The notes under the pieces: model-generated
The model's database searches: none
The model's input: the letters and a program-made list of their open reading frames with translations, nothing else
What the model was told of the DNA's origin: nothing
In this document: positions 12,301-22,040 of the stretch, piece after piece
Position numbering within the stretch: the first letter of the stretch is position 1
Layout of the letters: every line of letters begins with the position of its first letter
Made by a program: the position numbers and the translations under genes
DNA from: Bolinopsis microptera
Lineage: Eukaryota; Ctenophora; Tentaculata; Lobata; Bolinopsidae
DNA length: 64,000 nucleotides
NCBI RefSeq assembly: GCF_026151205.1
Contig: NC_087082.1
Coordinates: 12,743,865 to 12,807,864 of the forward strand
Direction of reading: 5' to 3'

Positions 12301-15300
12301 ACCCCGAACCTGCCCCAAATACCACCAAAACTCTACCAAAAATCATACTATTCATCACAGTCATCAGATGACAGTAGTGTTAATGATATTGTGAAGAGTA
12401 TGGAGGCGGACCTTGACCAGAGATTGACCATTCAGAAAACTACAAGAGGCGACACAAAGAAGAACTTGTCAAAGGAAGAGACTGAGGGCCTAAAATGGCT
12501 TGAGTGCATGAACAATGAGGGAAAACTATCCGTTGTTCAAGCTGATAAAGGAGGTGCAGTGATCATTATCAACCCAGAGACACTAAGGAAGAAGACACTT
12601 GAGAAGCTCCAAAACCCGAATATCTATACTGAACTGAAGGAAGATCTCACCCAAACATTACACCATGAGTTATTCCTCAAATGGGTTGAAGGTAAAGAGA
12701 AAGGTTTTATCCATCCGATGACTGCAAAAAGTGTCATGGGTGTTTCTGATAATGATAGCACAAAAGAGGGGAAAGATAAGACCAATGCAAAGAGCACTTC
12801 TTCACATTTCAAGCCAGGAAAAGCCTACTTTTACCCGAGTTTGAAGATCCACAAATTGAAGAGAAAAGACCTCGTGCCAGGCATAGAGCCCCCTGTGAGA
12901 CTAGTCACTGCACTACAGGAAGGAATAGCAAAAAGGAGTGATGTCTTCTTGGCCAGTGAGTACTTCAAAAATCTTGAAAAGGACTATTGCGAAGACTTAC
13001 TGACTGACTCAACGGACGCACTGAGATGGCTTGAAGTATGCAATGAAGTTGAAACAGACAAACGAGCCCTCCGAGCTTTCACTTTCGACTTCAAAGCTCT
13101 CTACGACTCATTAAACCCTGAACTTGTCAAGGAAGCCGTTCATCATGCAATGAATACCACCAGACCAGACTGGACACCAGCACTCTGTGATTGGCTGGTC
13201 GACCTCGTTGATATCAGTCTAAGATCCTCTATTGGATGCTTCGAAGACAAGTGGTACGTCCAAAAGAACGGAGTGCCTACAGGTGGAAGTCTGTGTGTGC
13301 AGTTGGCCAACATAACTGTATTTTATGTAATGAACAAATGCGTTTACAGTAACACTGACATGATGAAGAGAGTCAGGACTGTAAGACGGTACATTGACGA
13401 TGGTGCAGGTTTCTTCTACAGCACTGAAAGGAAATTTGACCAGTGGATTTCCGATGTAAACAAATCCTTGAAAGAATATGGGCTACTCATTGACGAATCC
13501 CAATGGAAGGAAGTTGGCACGCCTGTGGCTTTTCTAGATATCGAGTTTTGTTTCGACCCTGAGGGAAACTTACAAACTGCCCTCCATATCAAGGAAACAG
13601 ATTCAAGGAGCTTTCTACATTTTAGCAGTGCACATCCAAACCACATTTATAGTGGAATAGTTTACAGCCAGTGTATCAGACTCAGGAGAATAATCAACTC
13701 ACAAGAACGACTGGAAACCAGATTGAGTGAATTAAGCCAAGCATTCAAGGCAGCTGCTTATCCCTCAAAAATGGTGAACAACATTAGCAAAAAAGTTCTC
13801 AACTCAGAAAGAAACCTTGAACGAAGACCTCCCAAGGACAACACACTGAAGCCAGATATCCTACCAATAAGGGTTGTCTCAACCTATGGAAGTGAATCTG
13901 ACATTGTCACCACAGTGAAAAAGTATGAGGAGAACTTAAAGAAGACCAGAAGTTTTTGTAACCTGAGTGACTCAAAACAACAGAGTAACACCCTTGAAGA
14001 AAAGAAGAATGGCAAAAAGTTCTTCCAATTTGTCAAGAAAACAGGAAGCAACCTCAAAAGCCGGTTGGTTAAGGTGAAAGAAATAGCTCTGGGGAATAAG
14101 CATGGTCAAACAAGGCCGTGTAGAAAGAAGAACTGTGCAACGTGTGAGTCTATTGATAGTGCTACACAAATCAGCATCAATGGGAAACGGGTAAAACCAG
14201 CACCAGGTACATGCATCACTTACAAGATCATATATTTGATCAGATGTAAACTGTGTGAGAAACCATACGTAGGCAAATCCACCAGAATGCTACGGGTAAG
14301 GTTTGGCGAACACAGAAGAGCATTCTACAAGATCATCAGTGGGCAAAAGGTTGACACGGATGATGACTCAAACTGCGTAGGACTCCACCTCCATATAGAG
14401 CATGGACTGACTCAGAAGAAAAATTTTAACAATAGTGTTTCAGTGTGTATCCTAGAAAATTCAAGTCCTAGTAGTTTAGATGTTAAGGAGCACCGATATA
14501 TATACATGCCTTAAATTCCCTCCGCCCCTCAGGAATGAATAGTACAAACCCTTTTAAGATTCCTTTATTGCATAATTGATTTTTATTTTGTCTGAGGGGC
14601 TTTCCATAAATTATTTTTTTAAATAATTGGTCCTTTTGTTGATGTTTCATATTTCACGGCAGTTTCCTTTTCAGAGTTTGAGTTTATATTTAGAAACTAA
14701 CCATACTATCTTTTAGATTTATGTCACTTATGATGGCTCCGGCTGAAAGTACTATGACTCATTTTATCTAGAAGATTGTAGTTTCATTGCTCCTGAAGTA
14801 GCTATCAGTTCGCCGGTCAATGTTGGGTATAATACTCTTGTTTATTCTAACATTTTCATTTCTATAAAAAATTTTTAAAGTTTATGCCAAAAGTATGATT
14901 TATTATATTGCCTTAACAGTGTATCTTGCTTAAGCAGTGTCAATTTTAATACGGTATAAACTAAATACTTCAATCATGAGAATTAAACTCATTATCAAAC
15001 GTTGTAATCTTGTGGCTCGAACAAAATGGCAAAACTCCAAGGTTAAATTGCTAGGTTTGCTCAGAAGCTAACAAAATATTTGGATTTCTACCGCCTTGAT
15101 AATATTAGAGAATATTCATTGTTGAGTAAAGAAAAATGAAAATGAGACAAATTGATTCATTTAATCCCTTTAATATTGACTCATTTTACTTTTATATTTG
15201 TGTGTGAACGATCTAACATAATGTATTTATGTTTCTTGATATTTTTGATATATGACTATCAGAATAAACTGTTATTAAATAAAATGTGATATTCTATTGA

Positions 15301-18187
15301 GGCAGATGCCAACCCATCGCGGGTTTAAAGCTACTCCAGCTTCACCAGTCATAGGATTGGTCTGGTATTTTATTAATTGCGCTTTTTCAGAAACACAAAG
15401 ACAGCAAATTTCTACAGACACGTGCAGATAAGCAATATACTTGTTCAGAGCACCCAGTACTTGAACGGTACTGTGTTCAATGCTAATCAGTTTCAGGGTT
15501 TAAAAAGTATAAACGATTTCATTGATTACAATTCAAGATCTAATAAATAAATTAGCTCCAACTTTACTTAACACTACATCGATACATTTTCGTAAAATTC
15601 ATTAACCATAATATACAGAACATTTTGTGTTTTGAACAAAGATCTTGTTCAGTATAAGTGTGCAGTGTGATTCACACTGTGTGAAAGGACTTAGCAGGAC
15701 TAAAAAGGTTTATAATCGCAATTGGTCAGATCATGGACTTCCTCAGAAAGTGTTTAGACACTTCCTAAATTGAATTGTACCCGTTATATTCAAATGTGCA
15801 GCATGGTGAACCACTTAATGAGATTAGAGACCTCTGTGACCCGTTTTTAAATATCACACTCGCCAAACAGGCGGTAAAGTTTAATTTGTAGTCTCCTTAT
15901 CTTTGTTTGTGGTCTGCAACAGTTTTTAAATTAAAAATTGCTTGAACCTCCAGTAATGTAGCAGACAACAATGGAAGTGGGTATATATTGGCTACATAAT
16001 CCTACACAGTACCACTTCACCAGGTGGCACCTTTAAAAGGTAGCAGTCAGTCCGAAATATTAGATCATTGTAACACGATACCCTAATTTGTTCACTGCTT
16101 CAGAGAACATGTAGTGGCAAGGGTCCATTCCACAAAATAACCTCATCATGTTTCGTTTCAGTTTGCTGTTGCTCAGTGTTCTGTTCATCGACACTCTCCT
16201 TACACAGACCTACATATCTGATATCAACAATCAGTACCACAACGCAGTTAACCTCACATTCCATGACAAAGTACTGAACTGTAGGATTGTGAACAGAGGA
16301 GGACCACTCTACGACTGGGACACGTGTTTAATGTTCCTCTACATTAACAACAAGTTGGTTAACCACGTGACCGGCATTGTTATCACACACAAGTACAGCG
16401 CTCTTCTCAAATCAACTGCTAAATGTGCTGCTAAATGTGAACCTGACCACGGGAGTGATATAATACCGATGGAGCTGGAGATTAACAAGATGGTGTTTAT
16501 TGGGATGTGCGTGGGAGCTGTAGTCGTGTTCCTCTTGCTGGTTGTTGCGATTGTTTGCGGAGTTAGGCACTGCAGAAGTAATTACAGAAGACTACCTCAA
16601 CACAGTCCGGACACTGAGTCAGACAAAAAAGATATTCCTCTCACTGGTAGCAGTGGCTCGGTGTGCTGAACGTGATTATTCTATAGGACAAAATAAAACT
16701 ATATAGTTTATTTTAACAGTTAATATTACATGAACTTTGAAGTAACAACTTTACACTTCAGTGTTTGTCCCACCAGGCCAGGGCAGATTATATATATAGA
16801 GCAGATTATGATACTAATATTTATATTGCGGCCCCAACGTAAATGTAGCTCCTGCTATGAGTTGCCGAGTTGGATCAGCCGAATTAATTATTATATAATC
16901 AAGTTTATTTTTATAGTTTAGTTAAGAACTTTATCATCCAGCCACACAGTATGCAACTTACATATATTGCAATACCATTTTGTCCACTAGTTTTTTATGA
17001 CAGTGTAATTTTGCATGGCTGAAATTGAAGGTTTAATTCTCATATTATATAATATAATGATTGATTGAATCTTCAAATAAAACAAATATTGAATTTAGAT
17101 TAAAGTGGTAAGTATGGTAAGTAATAGAATTTTTCAGCAGAGGAACGGAATTTTCCAGATCTAGCAAACCTCCTTAATAAATGTTAATATTCTGTGGGCA
17201 CGCTAAATCTTTAAATCTTACCAGATCTGTCATCTCTGGTAAAATTATAAAGTTGTTAAAGCTTTTAAACTACATTTATACGAACTATAATTGATACGTT
17301 ACATTTATTTCTTAAACATTTTTCTCAACATCACTAACAATAAGTATCTTTTTAATAACTACGCTTGTGCTGAATATGGAATGCCAAAATTAGCTAGATT
17401 AAAAATTTCCCCGACCTGATCTAACCTGTTAAACCTAATGCTGTTTGGTATACATTTGTATAATATATTGCATTGCATGACAAAGTAGCTTAACTTTAAG
17501 TATAATTTCAAAGAAAACAAACTTATTTTATCTTAATAGAGCTCCTACCCTCTTGTATGTTAAGTCCTATATTATGTGAAGACTCCCACAGTACACTTTT
17601 ATCATTTAATTTGTTAAATATCCATACAAAATAATTTGGTTTCTCTTGTATCATTTGATATTAAGTAACGCTTTTAGTTCAATCTGATCACAGAGATTAA
17701 TCATTTGAACTGAAGAATAGAATGTTTATAAAGTTAGTTGTGTAAATTGTAAAAGCTAACAAACATAATGAACTTACGAAGGGTGAGGTTCTCGCCAGGT
17801 AGCTGAACGAAGGAACCATGAGCCTGTTGGTGAGAGCTCTGGGGTACTCGGTCCTGTTCTACAACATCAACCCGATCCACTTCCTTACTTTGTTCATACT
17901 GCCCTGAAAAGCCAGCGAAATGAGTATACAATCAATATTTAGAGCACACAAAATATGTGAAACATGAACTTGACTGACTATAACTTTTATTTTAAAAACA
18001 ACCGCCTACATACTGTATATATACATTTACATAAATATAAATTGTCATTAGTATACATACATTAAGAAACAAATCTAAATTGAAAGAAGGGAACTGTCCT
18101 ATGCAATTTGCATTATGCAAGGGCTAATTGACTGTTTAGTGTTTACTTCATACCTGTTTCATGCTCATCGACAGTAGACATTTGCAT
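5452..18187 (-). CDS. Myotubularin-family phosphoinositide 3-phosphatase (MTM1/MTMR2 type), 15 exons
   Basis: Predicted PI3P / PI(3,5)P2 3-phosphatase acting on endosomal membranes. Coding exons, in transcript order: 18187-18154, 17903-17778, 11099-10925, 10752-10698, 10460-10291, 10072-9948, 8874-8784, 8646-8538, 8393-8293, 8060-7949, 7752-7618, 7379-7301, 6238-6063, 5902-5739, 5575-5452. All phases join and total 1,776 nt (591 codons), close to human MTM1 (603). The PH-GRAM domain starts at LPGENL in exon 2 and includes TNYRLFF in exon 3. The catalytic CX5R loop is CSDGWDR in exon 7752-7618 (Cys about residue 382). [25 protein letters not shown] and [10 protein letters not shown] are family blocks; a C-terminal helical segment ends the protein. 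The intron after exon 3 uses a GC donor; the others are GT-AG. Its introns host LSM6, a membrane-protein gene, a Penelope element and a foldback element. Exons 1-2 are assigned by phase and the LPGEN motif, so they are slightly less certain. Confidence 0.9.
6262..7240. mobile_element. Foldback / long-TIR element in a myotubularin intron
   Basis: An inverted repeat of about 250 bp (roughly 6307-6530 and 6990-7225, high identity) flanks about 450 bp of AT-rich spacer. Shared arm blocks include CTAGGACCAGTGACCGAACT and its complement, and TTTACTTGTAGCTAGTGGTC and its complement. No transposase ORF, so it is non-autonomous. It lies between exons 7379-7301 and 6238-6063 of the myotubularin gene. 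The arms differ at their outer end: the left has 31 consecutive G where the right has only six C. A diverged relative without the outer arms is at about 43840-44180. Confidence 0.85.
6276..6306 (+). repeat. G31 homopolymer
   Basis: Thirty-one uninterrupted G at the outer edge of the left arm of the foldback element. Potential G-quadruplex, and a place where read length could be misassembled. Confidence 0.95.
9477..9854 (-). CDS. LSM6: U6 snRNA-associated Sm-like protein LSm6, 2 exons
   Basis: Subunit of the LSm1-7 ring (cytoplasmic mRNA decapping and decay) and the LSm2-8 ring (nuclear, U6 snRNA 3' end). Exons 9854-9736 and 9603-9477 join in phase (GG|G) to give 81 codons; human LSm6 is 80 residues. 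The Sm1 fold is visible in [20 protein letters not shown] and the Sm2 motif in [10 protein letters not shown]; the C terminus is AQKRRL. The 132-nt intron has GT-AG ends. The gene lies wholly inside the myotubularin intron bounded by exons 10072-9948 and 8874-8784, on the same strand, with its ATG only 93 nt below the host exon's donor. That gap has no obvious core promoter, so it may use its own initiation site, trans-splicing or alternative splicing from the host transcript; this is inference. Confidence 0.93.
11143..11676. other. Myotubularin intron, 5' flank of Penelope element
   Basis: No coding exon can be placed here: minus-strand frames hit stops before a usable ATG and the phase does not fit the GRAM exon. 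The last part is probably the 5' untranslated or terminal region of the Penelope-like element, but I cannot define its boundary. Confidence 0.4.
11677..14514 (+). CDS. Penelope-like element polyprotein: reverse transcriptase + GIY-YIG endonuclease
   Basis: Single 945-codon ORF without internal stop. The N-terminal block ends in [10 protein letters not shown], a typical Penelope motif. The reverse transcriptase core carries [14 protein letters not shown] (about residue 468), [17 protein letters not shown] and [11 protein letters not shown] with the catalytic DD (about 572), followed by VAFLDIEF. A cysteine cluster (CRKKNCATC) precedes a C-terminal GIY-YIG domain: [16 protein letters not shown] then [11 protein letters not shown]. 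The order RT then endonuclease is that of canonical EN+ Penelope elements (Penelope, Neptune, Poseidon groups), as opposed to the Naiad type with N-terminal endonuclease. The ORF ends shortly after the endonuclease, so it looks full length. It is antisense to the myotubularin gene and lies in its long intron 2. I could not identify terminal pseudo-LTRs or a hammerhead motif. Confidence 0.93.
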   Translation: MLKMKLKFLRNCVKLKRPPPSLRVKGAPTIPDASKLKHFSVLETLMLGEAIKNKLNEIKHMTSVFKAGAHEKILLVPSEVKRTKEKHQNKLDFYKQQEETEWKRWPRKTLKTLQLIEGNKKRVNFKNRQQINRRRTEKEAKRLIKDGIVVILVNEPVLPGAVCVLGKGLGFVPTPSLDVEGTRLDMRLTTNRILQSSNQSLNSNDQFETPNLPQIPPKLYQKSYYSSQSSDDSSVNDIVKSMEADLDQRLTIQKTTRGDTKKNLSKEETEGLKWLECMNNEGKLSVVQADKGGAVIIINPETLRKKTLEKLQNPNIYTELKEDLTQTLHHELFLKWVEGKEKGFIHPMTAKSVMGVSDNDSTKEGKDKTNAKSTSSHFKPGKAYFYPSLKIHKLKRKDLVPGIEPPVRLVTALQEGIAKRSDVFLASEYFKNLEKDYCEDLLTDSTDALRWLEVCNEVETDKRALRAFTFDFKALYDSLNPELVKEAVHHAMNTTRPDWTPALCDWLVDLVDISLRSSIGCFEDKWYVQKNGVPTGGSLCVQLANITVFYVMNKCVYSNTDMMKRVRTVRRYIDDGAGFFYSTERKFDQWISDVNKSLKEYGLLIDESQWKEVGTPVAFLDIEFCFDPEGNLQTALHIKETDSRSFLHFSSAHPNHIYSGIVYSQCIRLRRIINSQERLETRLSELSQAFKAAAYPSKMVNNISKKVLNSERNLERRPPKDNTLKPDILPIRVVSTYGSESDIVTTVKKYEENLKKTRSFCNLSDSKQQSNTLEEKKNGKKFFQFVKKTGSNLKSRLVKVKEIALGNKHGQTRPCRKKNCATCESIDSATQISINGKRVKPAPGTCITYKIIYLIRCKLCEKPYVGKSTRMLRVRFGEHRRAFYKIISGQKVDTDDDSNCVGLHLHIEHGLTQKKNFNNSVSVCILENSSPSSLDVKEHRYIYMP
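14515..16147. other. Penelope 3' flank and AT-rich intron sequence
   Basis: No gene seen. The first several hundred bases are probably the 3' UTR of the Penelope element. The remainder is AT-rich myotubularin intron and the promoter side of the gene at 16148. Confidence 0.4.
16148..16669 (+). CDS. Small type I single-pass membrane protein, unknown family
   Basis: 173 residues, one exon, ATG at 16148 following an untranslated leader. A signal peptide (about residues 1-19, hydrophobic core LLLLSVLFI) is followed by an ectodomain with four cysteines (45, 60, 93, 97) and one N-glycosylation site (NLT, 35-37). One strongly hydrophobic helix (about 115-139, [20 protein letters not shown]) and a 34-residue polar cytoplasmic tail rich in Ser, Asp and Lys complete the protein. 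AATAAA lies at 16692-16697, 23 nt past the stop. It lies inside the second intron of the myotubularin gene on the opposite strand. I do not recognise the family; architecture suggests a cell-surface receptor subunit or adhesion protein, but this is inference. Confidence 0.75.
   Translation: MFRFSLLLLSVLFIDTLLTQTYISDINNQYHNAVNLTFHDKVLNCRIVNRGGPLYDWDTCLMFLYINNKLVNHVTGIVITHKYSALLKSTAKCAAKCEPDHGSDIIPMELEINKMVFIGMCVGAVVVFLLLVVAIVCGVRHCRSNYRRLPQHSPDTESDKKDIPLTGSSGSVC
16692..16697 (+). promoter_or_regulatory. Polyadenylation signal AATAAA
   Basis: Canonical hexamer just downstream of the stop codon of the membrane-protein gene. Confidence 0.6.
16730..17777. other. Myotubularin intron 2 sequence, no gene
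   Basis: AT-rich. A short plus-strand coding-like stretch after an acceptor-like TTTTTCAG near 17134 ends in a stop after about 15 codons; I do not consider it supported. Confidence 0.4.
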
Positions 18188-18977
18188 TGTTGCAGACTTT
18201 TTTGTATCTCGCTAAAACAGTTCTACATAACCTTGGGATATTGCAGTCTTAAAATAGCTTCAGTGATCAACTTTCATTCCAGTGAAGCATTGGAGGGTAT
18301 CACGTGCATGATATTTCATTGAATTGTATTCGATAAATTATTAATGTTGAAGAAATATTTATATATTTTTTCATATAATGTGATGATACTTTGTAGACAT
18401 GTGTGATGAACTGATGATGTGATGTCATAATTTTTACTGGCTTACTTACTGACTTAATTAGCAAATTTTTAGATGGGCAGCCAAAAAATTCAGCAGGGGG
18501 CGGCACAAAAAATATGTTTTGCCACCGACCAACTACAAATCCTGTGCACACCGATCACAATGGGTTCATCAGGACTAAACGGCTGCCAGACTTTGGGTAA
18601 GGAGTGATATGACCACCATATACGTCATCCCAGGAACCAACTATTTAGCTATCATCGCTCAATAATCGTTTTGGTATCGACGCTACATACTTTTATTTTC
18701 TGACTATAAAGCTGACTTAAGAAACCAGGGAATTAATTTTACCTTCCTAACATTAAATCGTTGATTTTATTTATATATCCCTTTATTTTATTTTATTTAT
18801 TTTTCAATACATTCCAGTGCATTGTGCAGAAAGCTGGAGATTAAAAAATTTGGAAGCATGTAGGGATTTAGACCTGATATCGACCGCATATACTAAAAAT
18901 ACTCTAGCACAATTGTAACTGCAGTTTTACAGAACTCTAAATGCTTAATGAACACACTTGCAGGTACCACCCGTATT

Positions 18978-19109
18978 CAGGGACAAAAGGAAATCGCGAT
19001 TTTTTCCATTATTTGCGACAAATTTTATGTATAGTTTAATGTATAGTCTGTTAAAATTCGCGATATCGCGATTTTTGGCCAAAATAATCGCGAAATCCTT
19101 TTGTCCCTG
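18978..19109. mobile_element. 132-bp hAT-like MITE with 8-bp target duplication
   Basis: Terminal inverted repeats CAGGGACAAAAGGA...TCCTTTTGTCCCTG are flanked by the direct repeat CCCGTATT (18970-18977 and 19110-19117). An inner inverted pair around AATCGCGATT makes it almost wholly self-complementary. TIR start and 8-bp duplication suggest mobilisation by a hAT transposase. Confidence 0.88.
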
Positions 19110-19173
19110 CCCGTATTCACACTCAGACCTGAGTTCAGTCATTTTCTGATACGAGATTAGGGACGGGTTCTAT

Positions 19174-19197
19174 AAACAAACAAACAAACAAACAAAC
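19174..19197 (+). repeat. (AAAC)n microsatellite
   Basis: Six uninterrupted AAAC units. Confidence 0.9.
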
Positions 19198-19817
19198 ATA
19201 CGTCATCAAGTAATTAACATACAAGCTTGAAGCATCGTTGGAAATGAGAGAAGCTGACATTGGGGAACCAATCAATTAGCCTATGCAAGAACCACCTGAG
19301 AAATAGTAACCGTTGGAAATCCTCTTCTTGAAAGGAGTATTTCCAACAGTCAGACGATCCAGATGATAGTCTGTTATAACTTGTTGTTCCTTTGTAGCAT
19401 GAACATATTCTTGAACAGAGGGCTTTGGGCAATTCACTCGGGTTTTGCGATACTACTACCTTCTATCATCCAATATTTATTATACCTAAGATCTAGCGAC
19501 ATATTAAGACCTGATCGGAACTCCCCTTGCATGCCTTTGGCACGTACGTCTCACATCCCTTGATACGTAAACCCTCCTTTAGCAAGGTTCCCGTCCCTAT
19601 GTGATCTGTGAATCGAGCAGAGAGATCATGTTCTCTTCTTAGTTTATAGCTTCTATGTACAGAGCTGTCATATGAACTCTACCCCAGATCTAGCCCATTT
19701 CTAGGTCAATTATATTCAATCCATGGATCACATCACTAATTATACGTCACTGATTGGTGACGTGATCTGACCCCTCTTGGGGGCCAAATCAGTTTCCTTA
19801 CCCAAAGTCTCCTAGCT

Positions 19818-20342
19818 AATGTTGCTTTCGAAAAGTACAACAAAGTTTGGCTGGAAAAGTCCCGAATTTCACTGGACACCAAAGTGAAATTATACGAGGC
19901 CCTTGTTATCCCAGTACTGCTGTACAACTGCAATAGCTGGGCCGCTCCAGAGAAAATCCTTCAGAAAGTGGATGTGTGTCAGCGCAAACATTTGAGGCGG
20001 ATAATGAACTCCACTTATCTTCGAATCATCAGTAACCGAGACCTTTATGCTCGTTGTGGGGTGACTCCATTAACAGAGAGGGTTGCTAAGTCTCGCTGGA
20101 AAATGCTCGGTCATATCCTTAGAAGTGATTGTAACTCCCCACCCCAACTAGCATTGAGTTTTACTGTTGAGAGTATGGAGAATATGAAAGGGAGAATTGG
20201 TAGACATCAGATCAGTATTTTCAAAACCATTTTGAGTGATTTAAATAAAAGAAATATTAATTTGTGTAATTTGACAGATTTGACAGAACTTCGACATAAA
20301 GCCTCGAACAGAAACCATTGGAGAAATTTGTTTAGTTTCTGA
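19818..20342 (+). pseudogene. Non-LTR retrotransposon reverse transcriptase, C-terminal fragment
   Basis: Reads as the thumb and C-terminal tail of a LINE ORF2: KVKLYEALVIPVLLYNCNSW, then KHLRRIM, then RVAKSRWKMLGHILR, ending at a stop at 20342. The protein is clearly homologous to the fragment at 38250-38906 on the minus strand, for example the shared blocks LYEALV, ISN-LY-RC and SRW-MLGH. The palm and endonuclease are absent, consistent with 5' truncation. The clade is not resolved by eye. Confidence 0.85.
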
Positions 20343-20884
20343 TACTTTAATTTTTTGGGTTAAATATTTAAGTTTGTTTTCAGAGTTCTTCACGTAGACT
20401 TATCAGATCCCTAGGATGTATTTATATTACTACTTCGGATTTGTGTAAAGTTTGATAATAAAGTCTCCCACTGGACTAAACCAAGAGTAACTTAATTGGG
20501 TTATTCAAATCAAATGACCAGGTGTGTATTCAAATGACCAGGTGTGTACTAGAGTGCCTAAAAATGTTAAACACTGCTGTTGTGTGGCTTTCTATTCAGA
20601 CTTTAAAGATCGACAAGTAAATTTGATGCAAAAAGCTAATGTAATTTATGAGTGTGCAACAGCTGTGTAAGATTAAAATTTACAATAACGAAGCGTTTAA
20701 AGCTCACGATACCATGATCATAACTATTTTGTTTCAGCTCTGAACATCTATAAACAGCGGACACAATTCGTGTGTTGAGAGATATTTTTAGTCGATTTGG
20801 TTTACCTTTCACATTGGTAAGTGAAACATATATAAAACATAGGAGTGACATAACTTAGTAAGTATCACAGAGTATACACTGTCC

Positions 20885-21043
20885 TTCCTCTAGGAAGCTT
20901 CCTTCCAACTGGAAAGTTTTACTACCAAAGGAAGTTCACAACGAAATTTAGTTTTTAAAGCTTAATAATAACCAGGAAGCATCCTCCCTACTTGAAACTT
21001 CTCTTCCCACCAGAAACTAGGAACCTTCCTTTCCACCTGGAAG
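20885..21043. repeat. Degenerate CTTCC/GGAAG repeat region
   Basis: Several imperfect units of the form GGAAG-N-TTCCTTCC-AACTGGAAA spread over about 160 bp, continuing for a few bases after the MITE at 21044-21357. Confidence 0.5.
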
Positions 21044-21357
21044 CAGTGGCGTAACGAAGGGCCCCGCTGACCCCTGCTGTGCGGGGGGGGGGGGGGGGGG
21101 GGGGGGGTTGGGGGCGTCTTAGGGGGGCGCCAAATCGTCGTTTGAATGTGGGACAATTTCAAAAACTTAACTAAAGTACTAGCAAAACTGCGCGTTTTGC
21201 TCTAGAAACACACTTTTTTAGAGATTTTACCGGCGTATCCTCTAAAATCACCCAATTTGTTCAATTTTAGGGAGTGGCACCAAAAGGGAAGGGGCGCTTT
21301 TTCGGCGGGGGGGGGGGGGGGGGGGGGGGGGTGCCAACAGGCAACGTTACGCCACTG
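21044..21357. mobile_element. 314-bp hAT-like MITE with two G25 tracts
   Basis: Terminal inverted repeats CAGTGGCGTAACG...CGTTACGCCACTG with an exact 8-bp duplication CCTGGAAG at 21036-21043 and 21358-21365. Contains G25 at 21083-21107 and G25 at 21307-21331, both on the plus strand, and a central AT-richer part. No ORF. Eight-base duplication and CAGTGGCGTA ends are typical of hAT MITEs. Confidence 0.92.
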
Positions 21358-21969
21358 CCTGGAAGTCAAGCCATTCAGGGTCTTCTAGCAAAAAATTGTC
21401 AAAACATTTGATTCCTCGAAGCTGAAGACGAACAGCACATTTTTTTCGAAAGCTTCTGTTACTACAAACTGTTGTATCATTTATATGTTTCAAGAACCCC
21501 TCACCATATTTTCAGGAATCTTCAGTAAAGAAATCTTAAAATGTGGCACCTCTGTAACCCCTGATAAAGATTATACAAGTTCTGAGTAAATCAAAACACA
21601 GTCTGACAAATGACATCACATCACAGTACCGTTGGCCTTTCTTAAGTCTGATATTTCCACGAGATGTTTTAGGAACTGTGAAGCCTCAAACGCCATTCCT
21701 CCTGTGTAGTACTGAACACCAGTGGCGTGAAAGTAGCCTTTTCTGCATTGAGGTCTCCGTTGTACTCCGTTTTTTGTTTTTATCGTGAGATTGGTAAATC
21801 TGCAAGATGCTCTTGTCACTGTTGGATCAACTGAGCTTGAGAGTGAAGTACCCCTACACCTGTGAATGCCCTGTCCAGCGGCTCTTACTAATTCGCTCGC
21901 CCAAAAATTTCATGTGACTTTGGTTTTTATGGTTTTGCAGCCGTACAAAACGGTTTTACATAAACCCTT

Positions 21970-22040
21970 ATCCCAACCCTAACCCTAACCATAACCCCGA
22001 AGCTAACCATAACCCTTACCACAACCCTAACCCTAACACG
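21970..22040 (-). repeat. Interstitial telomere-like repeats
   Basis: Imperfect CCCTAA arrays (AACCCTAACCCTAACC and variants). Similar TTAGGG-like runs occur on the plus strand near 22966-22982 and 23170-23190. Confidence 0.75.

Larger units (their letters stand above)
18570..19815 (+). repeat. Dispersed repeat, copy 2 (interrupted)
   Basis: The ends (18570-18620 and 19590-19815) match the repeat at 4270-4565 in inverted orientation, for example CTGCCAGACTTTGGGT and ATCACATCACTAATTATACG. The middle holds a MITE (18978-19109), an AAAC microsatellite and unrecognised sequence. It abuts a LINE fragment at its right end. Confidence 0.6.

Noticed and set aside
17134-17180. Short coding-like stretch after an acceptor-like site
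   Set aside because: Only about 15 codons before a stop, with no partner exon that fits.
17190-17240. Possible 14-nt microexon of myotubularin (between ACCAG and GTAAGATT on the minus strand)
   Set aside because: Exons 17903-17778 and 11099-10925 already join in phase and match the family; adding it would insert residues without support.
20962-21162. Proline-rich ORF
   Set aside because: Translation of the G25 tract of the MITE.
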